A stretch of DNA of 64,000 bases from a bacterium (GTDB taxonomy: Bacteria > Krumholzibacteriota > Krumholzibacteriia > LZORAL124-64-63), in contig JADJYS010000001.1 of the NCBI GenBank assembly GCA_016719645.1, positions 496,001 to 560,000 on the forward strand, read 5' to 3'. Every line of letters begins with the position of its first letter. Position 1 is the stretch's first letter. Below the pieces are notes generated by a model. The model saw only the letters and a list, made by a program, of their open reading frames with translations, was not told the DNA's origin and made no database searches. The translations under genes and the position numbers were made by a program. Of the stretch, positions 1 through 7,395 are shown one piece after another.

Positions 1-1
1 C

Positions 2-121
2 ACCTGGGCCGACCCCGGCCGCATCCGCGACGAGATCGGCTACGTGGCGCGGGTCCCCTTCGGCGAGGGGCTGCGCCGCGAGGTGCTCTGGGTCGCCGCC
101 CGCAGGAGGGGACATGCCTGA
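2..121 (+). CDS. 3' end of an unidentified protein (partial)
   Basis: An open frame enters from the left edge and ends at the TGA at 119-121, giving 39 C-terminal residues that finish in ARRRGHA. The stop overlaps the ATG of the next gene (114), the tight coupling seen through this cluster. The fragment has an alternating hydrophobic/charged look (EVLWVAARR), reminiscent of the last strand of a class I methyltransferase, but it is too short to assign. Function unknown; it probably belongs to the same glycan operon. Confidence 0.5.
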   Translation, partial: TWADPGRIRDEIGYVARVPFGEGLRREVLWVAARRRGHA

Positions 122-1049
122 CGTCCGGCCCGACCTCTCGGTGGTGGTGCCCGCCCTGAACGAGGCGGACTCGCTGCCCGAACTGGTGGCGCGCATCGCG
201 GACGCGGCCGCCGCGGCCGGCCTGTCGCACGAGGTGTGGATCGTCGACGACGGCAGCACCGACGACACGCCCGCCGTGCTCGAGCGCCTGCACGCCGCCG
301 ACCCCCGCGTCCGCGGCCTGGAGTTCACGCGCAACCACGGCAAGGCCGCCGCCCTGGCGGCCGGCTTCGCGGCCGCCGCCGGCCGCTACGTGATCACCAT
401 GGACGCCGACCTGCAGGACGACCCCGCGGAGATCCCGCACCTGGTGGCGAAGCTGGAGGAGGGCTACGACCTCGTCTCGGGCTGGAAGCAGGACCGCAAG
501 GACGGCTTCGTCAAGAACACCTCGTCGCGGTTCTTCAACGCGGTCACCAGCCGCGCCGTGGGGCTGCGCCTGCACGACTACAACTGCGGCCTGAAGGCCT
601 ACCGCCGCGAGGTCGTCGAGGCCGTGCGCCTCTACGGCGAGATGCACCGCTACATCCCGGCGCAGGCCTACCGCGAGGGGTTCCGCGTGACCGAGATCCC
701 CGTGCGGCACCACCGCCGCCGCCACGGCGTCACCAAGTACGGCCCGGCCCGCTTCCTCAACGGCTTCCTGGACCTGCTGACCCTGATGTTCCTCAGCTCG
801 CGCTCCGCGTCGCCGCTGCACCTGTTCGGGCGGATCGGCGCGGCCAGCTTCGCGGTCGGCGGCGCGATCCTGGCCTGGTTCGTCGTGCAGTGGGCGCTGG
901 GCCACGGCCTGCGCGTGCGGCCGCTGATGCTGCTGGGCGCGGGCCTGGTCATCGTCGCGGTCCAGTTCGTCAGCCTCGGCCTGATCGCCGAACTCGTGGT
1001 GGCGGGCCATCATCCCGAGACCGGCTACCGTGTCCGTCGCCGCCACTGA
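114..1049 (+). CDS. Family 2 glycosyltransferase with C-terminal membrane anchor (GtrB/DPM1-like)
   Basis: 311 aa. The GT-A fold starts immediately (SVVVPALNEADSL), has the nucleotide-sugar site VDDGSTDDT near residue 45 and the metal-binding DADLQDDP near residue 100. A GVTKYG motif near residue 205 is typical of polyprenyl-phosphate sugar synthases. Two hydrophobic helices follow (about 240-265 and 270-298), as in GtrB/ArnC enzymes. Family knowledge: such enzymes move a sugar from a nucleotide donor to undecaprenyl phosphate at the inner membrane. The ATG overlaps the upstream stop and AGGAGGGG lies just before it. Its 3' end overlaps the next gene by 20 bp. The sugar substrate cannot be read from the sequence. 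Confidence 0.88.
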   Translation: MPDVRPDLSVVVPALNEADSLPELVARIADAAAAAGLSHEVWIVDDGSTDDTPAVLERLHAADPRVRGLEFTRNHGKAAALAAGFAAAAGRYVITMDADLQDDPAEIPHLVAKLEEGYDLVSGWKQDRKDGFVKNTSSRFFNAVTSRAVGLRLHDYNCGLKAYRREVVEAVRLYGEMHRYIPAQAYREGFRVTEIPVRHHRRRHGVTKYGPARFLNGFLDLLTLMFLSSRSASPLHLFGRIGAASFAVGGAILAWFVVQWALGHGLRVRPLMLLGAGLVIVAVQFVSLGLIAELVVAGHHPETGYRVRRRH

Positions 1050-1986
1050 CACCCCCGGCACCACGGGGACGCCGCCGCCGTCCCTGGCGGTGGTCGTCGT
1101 CAACTGGAACGGCCGGGACCATCTGCCCGAGTGCATCGGGTCCCTGCTCGCCGACGGCTACGACCCCCTGCGCATCGTCGTGGTCGACAACGCGTCGAGC
1201 GACGACTCGGTCCGGTTCTGCCGCGACGCCTTCCCCTCGGTCGAACTCGTCATCTCGGACCGCAACCGCTACTGGGCGGGCGGCAACAACCTCGGCCTGC
1301 GGCACCTGCTCGCGACCGGGGGCGCGGATTACACGCTGCTGCTCAACAACGACACCATCGTGCCGCAGGGCAGCCTCGCCCGGCTCGTGGCGGCGGCCGA
1401 CCGCGAGCCGCGGGCCTGGGCGGCCACGCCGCGCATCTGCTTCGCCGACGAACCCTGGCGCATCTGGTACGACGGCGGGCGGGTCGGCCGCTACACCGGC
1501 TGGGTGGGGCACCAGGGCATCCGCCAGGCCGCGGGCCGGCGGCCGCTGGACGAGCGGTTCGTGGAATACGGGACGGGCTGCGCGCTGCTGCTGACGCGGC
1601 GGGCCCTGGCGGCCGTGCCGGAACTGGACGAGGCCTACACCTTCTACGGCGAGGACACCGACTACTGCCTGCGCCTGCGGGCCGCGGGCGGCCTGATCCT
1701 GCACGTCCCGCGGTCCCTGATCCTGCACAAGGTCAGCGCCTCGGTCGGCGCCTGGTCGCCCCGCAAGGCCTACCTGCGCAGCCGCAGCCACGTCCGCCTG
1801 CTGCGGCGCCACTGGCGCGGAGCGGCGCGCGCGGCGCTGTGGCCCTGCCAGGCGGCCTACTTCGCCGGGCACGCCGTCTGGCACCTGTGGCAGGGGAGGC
1901 CCGCCGTCGCCAGCGCCGTCCTGATGGGCGCCCTGGACGAGCTGGCGGGCCGACCCACGGAACCCCCTGTCGCTCCGCGGGTTTGA
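1030..1986 (+). CDS. Family 2 glycosyltransferase (rhamnosyltransferase-like)
   Basis: 318 aa from a GTG that overlaps the previous gene by 20 bp. Motifs in order: VVVVNWNGRDHL near residue 21, VVDNASSDDS near 55, LLLNNDT near 103 (the DxD-equivalent NND) and YGEDTDYCLRLRAAG near 207, the acidic region of WbbL/rhamnosyltransferase-like GT2 enzymes. There is no clear transmembrane anchor, so it is probably a peripheral cytoplasmic enzyme acting on a lipid-linked glycan. It is one of four GT2 modules within 6 kb, implying a short heteropolymer is assembled here. Donor and linkage are unknown. Confidence 0.86.
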   Translation: MSVAATDTPGTTGTPPPSLAVVVVNWNGRDHLPECIGSLLADGYDPLRIVVVDNASSDDSVRFCRDAFPSVELVISDRNRYWAGGNNLGLRHLLATGGADYTLLLNNDTIVPQGSLARLVAAADREPRAWAATPRICFADEPWRIWYDGGRVGRYTGWVGHQGIRQAAGRRPLDERFVEYGTGCALLLTRRALAAVPELDEAYTFYGEDTDYCLRLRAAGGLILHVPRSLILHKVSASVGAWSPRKAYLRSRSHVRLLRRHWRGAARAALWPCQAAYFAGHAVWHLWQGRPAVASAVLMGALDELAGRPTEPPVAPRV

Positions 1987-2024
1987 CCGTTTCTCGGGAG
2001 TGGACGCCCGCGGCCGCCGGATGA

Positions 2025-2030
2025 TATCCT
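2025..2030 (+). promoter_or_regulatory. Candidate -10 element before the YfhO-like gene
   Basis: TATCCT (4 of 6 to the sigma-70 -10) lies in the short gap after 1986, with a weak -35-like TGGACG 18 bp upstream. If used, transcription would start near 2037, past the ATG at 2032. That supports GTG 2077 as the translation start. Weak on its own. Confidence 0.25.
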
Positions 2031-2076
2031 GATGCGGAACGACGTCGCGGCCACGCCGCATCCGAAAGGGAACCAC

Positions 2077-4593
2077 GTGCGCGCCAACCACGACCGTCCC
2101 GGCCCCGGGACCGGCCCGCGTCTCCGCCTGCTGCGGACCGGAGGGATCGCCCTGGCCCTGCTGGTGATGCTGGGGCTGCTCTATCCCGAGCCTCTGCTGC
2201 AGGGCCGGGTCTTCGGCAGCAGCGACGCCGAGAACGCCGCGCTGTTCACGATCGTCGGCGACGCCTCCCTCGCCCGCGGCGTCTACCCCCAGTGGAACCC
2301 CTACCTGTTCGCCGGGATGCCGACCTTCGGTTCGCTGGCGTACACCCGTTTCGTCTACCCTCCCGGCGAGGTGCTGACCTTCCTGCAGGACCACCTCGGC
2401 TTCCCGCCCTTGACCTGGATGCTGGCGCACCTGCTGTTCGGCGGCGCCGGCATGGTCTGGCTGCTGGGCCGCTGGGGGCTGCCCCTGCCGGCGCGGCTGT
2501 TGGGCGCGGCGGTCTGGCTGCTGCAGCCCAACGTCGTGGCCTGGGGCGTGCACGGCCACGGCAGCAAGCTGGTGACGGCCATGTACCTGCCCTGGGTCGT
2601 GGGCGTCTGCCTGGACCTGCTGGAGGGGAAGGGCCGCCGACGGGCCGCGCTGCTGGCGCTGGCCGTCGGGTTGCAGGTCCTGCGCGGGCACCCCCAGATC
2701 CTCTACTACACGCTGCTGTGCGTGGGCGTCCTGCTGCTGGGCAAGTGGATCGCCGTGCTGGCGGCCCGCCGCCGCCGCGCCGACGGCGCGCAGCGCTGGC
2801 CCTGGCGGCCGACCGCCGCGATCGGCGTCGCCCTGGTGACGGCGTTCCTGATCGGCGCCGTCCAGCTGCTGCCGACGCGCGATTACGCCGGCTGGTCGGT
2901 GCGCGGGTCCGCCGAGGGCGGGGGCGCCAGCTACGAGTACGCCACCGGCTGGAGCCTGCACCCGCGGGAGTTCCCGACCCTGGTCCAGCCCGCGGCCGCC
3001 GGTTTCGGGCTGGGCACCTACCAGGGCTTCATGCCGTTCACGGACTACCCCAACTACTTCGGCTGGCTGCTGCTGACGCTGGCGGCGCTCGGCGCCTGGG
3101 CCGCGCCGCGCTGGCCGCAACGCGCGCTGGCGGCGATCGCCGTGCTGTCGCTGCTGGTCGCCTGCGGGCGCTTCTTCCCGGTGCTGTACGGCCCGCTCTA
3201 CCACCTGCTGCCGTACTTCAACAAGTTCCGCATCCCGGTGATGATCCTGGCGGTGACGGGGTTCGCGCTGGCGGTCCTGGCGGCCCACGGCCTGGCCGCC
3301 CTGCACGGCGCCGCCGCCGGCGCGCGCGCGCCGCGCCGCCTGGCCTGGGTCTGGCTGGGGCTCGGCGCCGCTTCGCTCCTGGGCGCGCTGGGGCCGGGCA
3401 AGGGCCTGCACGCCTCGCAGCTCGCGAGCCTGGCCGCCGCGGCGGGCCGGGGCGCACCCGCGCCCGAGGCGCTGGCCGCGGCCTGGAGCCTGCAGCAGGC
3501 CGACCTGCTGCGCATCGGCCTGCTGCTGGTCGCCGCCGGCGCCGCCACCGTGTTCGCGGCGCGCCGGACGCCGGCCCGGCGCGCCTGGTGGCCCTGGGTC
3601 CTGCTGGCGCTCGTGGCGGTGGACCTGCTCGGCGTGGCGGGGCGGATCACGCATCCCGAGCGCGGGTTGCAGCAGCTCGCCCGCCGGGCCGACGGCGGCG
3701 CCTCCCTGGTGCCGGCCGGCGATCTCGTCCGGCAGGCCGCGCCGCGCGCGACGTTCCGCGCGGACCCCTTCCTGGTCGAGGTGGCGCAGTTCGTCGGCCA
3801 CGAGCGGGTCTGGCCGCTCGGTTCCCTGGCGCAGCACAACGGCGGGATGCCGGCGGGCCTGCGTTCCCTGGGCGGGTACCAAGCGGCGAAGCCGGCCGCC
3901 GCCGAGGCCGCGCGGGCGCGGGTCCTGGATCCGTCGCACCCCGCCGGCCGCGTCGCCGCCTGGCTCGGCGGGCGCTACCTGATGCTCGACGGGCTCCTGC
4001 CGCCGCAAGCCCTGCCGGCGCTGGCGGAGCTCGGCGCCGACATCGAAGCGGGTCCCGTGATGGCGGGCGATTCCACGCTCTACCGCAACCTCAGCGCGCT
4101 GCCGCGCGCCCGCCTGGTGGGCGAGTGGGCGCCGGTCTCCGGCGACCTGGCCGGGTTCCTGGACCGCCTGCAGGCCGGCCGCGAACCCGTCGCGCGCCGC
4201 GTGCTGCTGGACCGCGCGCCGTCGCCCGCGCCGGTGGCCGTCGCGCAGGCGCTGCCGGCGGTCGCGTACGTGCGCGACGAGCTCAACGAGGTCGTGCTGC
4301 GGGCCGCGCCGCCCGCGCCGTCGGTGCTCGTGCTGGCCGACCTGTGGCTGCCCGGCTGGTCCGTGACCGTCGACGGGGCGCCGGCGACGCTGCTCGTCGC
4401 CGACCACATGCTGCGGGCGGTCGCCCTGCCGGCCGGCGAGCACGAGGTCCGCTTCGTCTACCGGGACCCGGCCCTGCGCCGCGGCCTCGCGCTGACGGTC
4501 TGCGGGGTGGTCCTGCTCCTGGCCCTGGCGGTCGCCGGTTCGGTGCCCGCGCTGCGGCGCCGTTTCGCGGGCGGGACAGAGGGCGAGGCTTGA
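2077..4593 (+). CDS. YfhO-family multi-spanning membrane protein
   Basis: 838 aa from GTG 2077, preceded by AAAGGGAACCAC. An in-frame ATG at 2032 would add 15 residues but has a poor ribosome-binding site and sits 1 bp after a candidate -10. The first two thirds hold a dozen or more hydrophobic helices with aromatic loops such as YPQWNPYLFAGMPTFGS and YFNKFRIPVM, typical of YfhO/GT-C-like proteins. The last third is a soluble, probably periplasmic region ending in VLADLWLPGWSVTVDG and a final helix. YfhO proteins are implicated in glycosylating lipoteichoic acid or other surface polymers in Gram-positives; here the glycosyltransferase neighbours suggest transfer from a polyprenyl-phosphate sugar outside the membrane. 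That role is inferred. Confidence 0.8.
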   Translation: MRANHDRPGPGTGPRLRLLRTGGIALALLVMLGLLYPEPLLQGRVFGSSDAENAALFTIVGDASLARGVYPQWNPYLFAGMPTFGSLAYTRFVYPPGEVLTFLQDHLGFPPLTWMLAHLLFGGAGMVWLLGRWGLPLPARLLGAAVWLLQPNVVAWGVHGHGSKLVTAMYLPWVVGVCLDLLEGKGRRRAALLALAVGLQVLRGHPQILYYTLLCVGVLLLGKWIAVLAARRRRADGAQRWPWRPTAAIGVALVTAFLIGAVQLLPTRDYAGWSVRGSAEGGGASYEYATGWSLHPREFPTLVQPAAAGFGLGTYQGFMPFTDYPNYFGWLLLTLAALGAWAAPRWPQRALAAIAVLSLLVACGRFFPVLYGPLYHLLPYFNKFRIPVMILAVTGFALAVLAAHGLAALHGAAAGARAPRRLAWVWLGLGAASLLGALGPGKGLHASQLASLAAAAGRGAPAPEALAAAWSLQQADLLRIGLLLVAAGAATVFAARRTPARRAWWPWVLLALVAVDLLGVAGRITHPERGLQQLARRADGGASLVPAGDLVRQAAPRATFRADPFLVEVAQFVGHERVWPLGSLAQHNGGMPAGLRSLGGYQAAKPAAAEAARARVLDPSHPAGRVAAWLGGRYLMLDGLLPPQALPALAELGADIEAGPVMAGDSTLYRNLSALPRARLVGEWAPVSGDLAGFLDRLQAGREPVARRVLLDRAPSPAPVAVAQALPAVAYVRDELNEVVLRAAPPAPSVLVLADLWLPGWSVTVDGAPATLLVADHMLRAVALPAGEHEVRFVYRDPALRRGLALTVCGVVLLLALAVAGSVPALRRRFAGGTEGEA

Positions 4594-4612
4594 TGCGCAG
4601 CGAGGTGGCGTC

Positions 4613-5341
4613 GTGAAGTGCGTGGTCGTCATCCCGACCTACAACGAGGCCGACAACATCGGCCGCATCGTGCCGGCGGTCCTGGCCCGCGACCCGGACC
4701 TCTCGGTCCTGGTCGTCGACGACAACTCGCCGGACGGGACCGCGGCCGTGGTCAAGGCGCTGCCCGACTACGGCGGGCGCGTCCGGATGCTCGAGCGGCC
4801 CGGCAAGGCGGGGCTGGGCGCGGCCTACATCGCCGGCTTCCAGTGGGTCCTGGCCAACACCGACGCCGAGGCCGTCTTCGAGATGGACGCCGACTTCAGC
4901 CACGACCCCGCGGCCATCGACACCTTCCTGCAGGAGATCAAGGACCACGACGTCGTGCTCGGCAGCCGCTACCTCTACGGCATCACCGTCGTCAACTGGC
5001 CGCTGCGCCGGGTGATCCTGAGCGTCGGCGCGAACATCTACGCCCGCCGGGTCACGGGCATGCCCATCAAGGACTCCACGGGCGGCTTCAAGTGCTTCCG
5101 GCGCGAGGTGCTCGCGGCCCTGCCGCTGGCGCGCATCAAGAGCGACGGCTACTCCTTCCAGATCGAGATGAACTACCACTGCTGGCGGCGGCGCTTCCGC
5201 ATCAAGGAGATCCCGATCATGTTCGTCGACCGCCAGGTCGGCGTCTCGAAGATGTCCAAGCGGATCGTCTGGGAAGCGATGTGGATGGTCTGGGCCCTGC
5301 GGCTGCGGCGGGAACCGCGCGGCCCCGGAGGAGCGGCTTGA
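4613..5341 (+). CDS. Polyprenol monophosphomannose synthase-like glycosyltransferase (DPM1 family)
   Basis: 242 aa from GTG 4613. The sequence follows bacterial Dpm1/Ppm1 closely: VVIPTYNEADNI at the start, VVDDNSPDGT near 35, GKAGLGAAY near 64, MDADFSHDP near 87, GSRY and the DSTGGFKCFRR block near 155, and a KMSKRIVWEA-type segment near 215. No C-terminal membrane domain, as in the short cytoplasmic-face form. Expected reaction: GDP-mannose (or a related donor) plus polyprenyl phosphate gives polyprenyl-P-sugar, the donor used by GT-C membrane enzymes. The YfhO-like protein just upstream is a plausible consumer. The stop overlaps the TTG of the next gene. Confidence 0.86.
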   Translation: MKCVVVIPTYNEADNIGRIVPAVLARDPDLSVLVVDDNSPDGTAAVVKALPDYGGRVRMLERPGKAGLGAAYIAGFQWVLANTDAEAVFEMDADFSHDPAAIDTFLQEIKDHDVVLGSRYLYGITVVNWPLRRVILSVGANIYARRVTGMPIKDSTGGFKCFRREVLAALPLARIKSDGYSFQIEMNYHCWRRRFRIKEIPIMFVDRQVGVSKMSKRIVWEAMWMVWALRLRREPRGPGGAA

Positions 5342-7395
5342 AGCTCTCGGTCGTCATCGTCCACTTCAACACCAGCGGCGACCTCGGCCGCTGCCTGGAC
5401 GCGCTGGTGCGCTGCCCCCCGTCCTGCGAGCACGCGGTGACGGTCGTGGACAACGCGTCGACCGACCCGGGCCTCGCCGCCGTCCGCGCGGCGCACCCCG
5501 GCGCGCGCTGGCTCATGAACGCCCGCAACGAGGGCTACGCGCGCGGCTGCAACGCCGGGATGAAGGCCGTCGACGCGGAATTCACGCTGCTGCTCAACCC
5601 CGACGTCGCGGCGCAGCCGGGCGCGATCGACGCGCTGCTGCGCGCCGCCGAGGCGCACCCCCGGGCCGGGCTGCTGGGCCCGCAGCTGCTGAACGAGGAC
5701 GGCACGATCCAGGAGTCCTGCCGGCGCTTCTACACGCTCGGCACGCTGCTGATGCGGCGCACGTTCCTGGGGCGGCTCGCGCCGGACTCCCGCGCCGTGG
5801 CCCGCCACCTCATGCGCGACTTCGACCACCGCACGACGCGGCCCGTGGACTGGGTCATCGGCGGCTGCGTGCTGGTCCGCCGCGAGGCCGTGGCCCGCGT
5901 CGGCGCCATGGACGAGCGCTTCTTCCTCTACTTCGAGGACGTCGACTGGTGCTACCGGATGGGGCAGGCCGGCTACGACGTGCTCTACGCCCCGGAGTCC
6001 CGCTTCGTCCACCGGCACCGGCGCGACAGCGCGGGCGGCCCGATGCGCCGCAGCTTCTGGCTGCACCTGGGCAGCCTGATCTCGTTCTACGAGAAGTGGG
6101 GGCTGCTGGTCTACCTGCTCAAGCGCTGGCGCGACCCCCTGGGCACCTTCGCCTTCTGGCTGACCGACCTCGCGGCGCTCAACCTGTCGCTGCTGGCCGC
6201 CTACGGGCTGCGCGGCATGCTGAACCCGTGGTTCGACGAGCCGCTGCTGCCGCTCGCCTGGTACCGGCCCCTGTTCGTGTTCGCGAACCTGCTGACGAGC
6301 CTCGGCTTCCTGCTGCTGGGGCGCTACCGCCGCGGCGCCCGCGGGCGCGCCCCGCGCGCGGGGGACCGGATGCAGCAGGTCGCCGCGGTCACCCTGCTGC
6401 TGTGGGCGAGCACCTACATGAGCCACCAGCACGTCTACAGCCGGGTGGTGCTGCTGCTGTTCTGGCCGCTGCTGCTGGGCTCGCTGCTGCTGACGGAATC
6501 GGCCTTCCTGGCGTTGCGGCGGCGGATGGAACGCGGTTACCTGTCGCTGGAGCGCACGCTGCTGGTCGGGCCGGTCGCCGACGTGGCGGCCTGGCTGCGG
6601 TGCGGGCCGGATCCGCGCAGCTGCGGCCTGGACGCCGTCGGCTACCTCGGCCCCGAAGCGGCGTCGGAGGGGACGGCGGCGGCGCTGCCCGGCGTGCCCC
6701 GCCTCGGCGCTCCCGCGGACGTCGTCGATGTCGCGGAGCGCTACCGCATCGCGCAGGTCGTCTTCTGGCGCTGGCCGACGGGGGAGGCGTCCGAGCTGCG
6801 GGCCTTGGCCCTGCTGCGCCGCCGCCGCGTCCGCCTGCGCTGGCGCGTGGACGCCGCGGCGCTGCTGCAGGCGGGCGCCCGCCCCGAGGAGTTCGGCGGC
6901 GCCGCGAGCGCCGTGCTGGACCCCGGCCCGGTGCGCCCCGCCCTGGGCGTCGCGCGGCGGCTCGCCGCCGCGGCGCTGGGGCTGCTGCTGCTGACGGTGA
7001 GCGCCCCCGCGGCGGGGTTGGCTCGGCTGACCCGCGGCGGGTCGGTCCGGGATTTCCGCGCGGCGCCAGCCGGCGAGGAATCGCTGGCGCGAACCTGGCG
7101 CCTGACCTGCGGCCGCGACGGCCGGCCCGCCGGCCTGTGGCGGCAGCCGGCCCTGGCCCGGGCCCTGATCCTCGGGCGGCTGGCCCTCGCCGGGGATCCG
7201 CTCGTGCCCAGCGGGCCCGGCAGGACGCCGCCGCCCCCCGGCGCCGCCGGCGATCCCTGGCGGCTGGAGCCGCCCGTCGCCGGCCTGAGCGGCGCCTGGG
7301 CGGGCAGCGGCCTGACCCGCCTCCGCCGCGCCCTGCACGACCCGGCCGGCATCGCCCGACTCGAACGTGGGACCACCGAACAGGAGAACCCGTGA
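5338..7395 (+). CDS. GT2 glycosyltransferase fused to a degenerate polyprenyl-phosphate sugar phosphotransferase-like module
   Basis: 685 aa from TTG 5338, which has GGAGGA five bases upstream and overlaps the previous stop. Residues 1-250 are a GT2 domain (VVIVHFNTSGDL, VVDNASTD, LLLNPDV, YFEDVDWCYRMG). Residues about 270-400 form several membrane helices. Residues 400-510 resemble the nucleotide-binding-like domain of WbaP/PHPT proteins (LLVGPVADVAAWLR). Then comes the membrane hairpin RLAAAALGLLLLTVSAP and a C-terminal stretch echoing the end of bacterial sugar transferases (GRLALAGDPLVPSGP in place of the usual NVLRGDMSLVGPRP). The conserved Lys/Asp-Glu catalytic segment of that family is not recognisable, so phosphotransferase activity is doubtful. 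The domain match is by eye; the fusion is one uninterrupted frame. Confidence 0.75.
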   Translation: MKLSVVIVHFNTSGDLGRCLDALVRCPPSCEHAVTVVDNASTDPGLAAVRAAHPGARWLMNARNEGYARGCNAGMKAVDAEFTLLLNPDVAAQPGAIDALLRAAEAHPRAGLLGPQLLNEDGTIQESCRRFYTLGTLLMRRTFLGRLAPDSRAVARHLMRDFDHRTTRPVDWVIGGCVLVRREAVARVGAMDERFFLYFEDVDWCYRMGQAGYDVLYAPESRFVHRHRRDSAGGPMRRSFWLHLGSLISFYEKWGLLVYLLKRWRDPLGTFAFWLTDLAALNLSLLAAYGLRGMLNPWFDEPLLPLAWYRPLFVFANLLTSLGFLLLGRYRRGARGRAPRAGDRMQQVAAVTLLLWASTYMSHQHVYSRVVLLLFWPLLLGSLLLTESAFLALRRRMERGYLSLERTLLVGPVADVAAWLRCGPDPRSCGLDAVGYLGPEAASEGTAAALPGVPRLGAPADVVDVAERYRIAQVVFWRWPTGEASELRALALLRRRRVRLRWRVDAAALLQAGARPEEFGGAASAVLDPGPVRPALGVARRLAAAALGLLLLTVSAPAAGLARLTRGGSVRDFRAAPAGEESLARTWRLTCGRDGRPAGLWRQPALARALILGRLALAGDPLVPSGPGRTPPPPGAAGDPWRLEPPVAGLSGAWAGSGLTRLRRALHDPAGIARLERGTTEQENP

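Noticed and set aside
970..4632. A 1220-codon open frame on the minus strand opposite the glycosyltransferase and YfhO genes
   Set aside because: Low-complexity Arg/Gln/Ala/Gly composition with no domains; an antisense shadow caused by extreme GC content. The same applies to the long minus frames at 22193-26215, 13926-16421 and 58651-61176.
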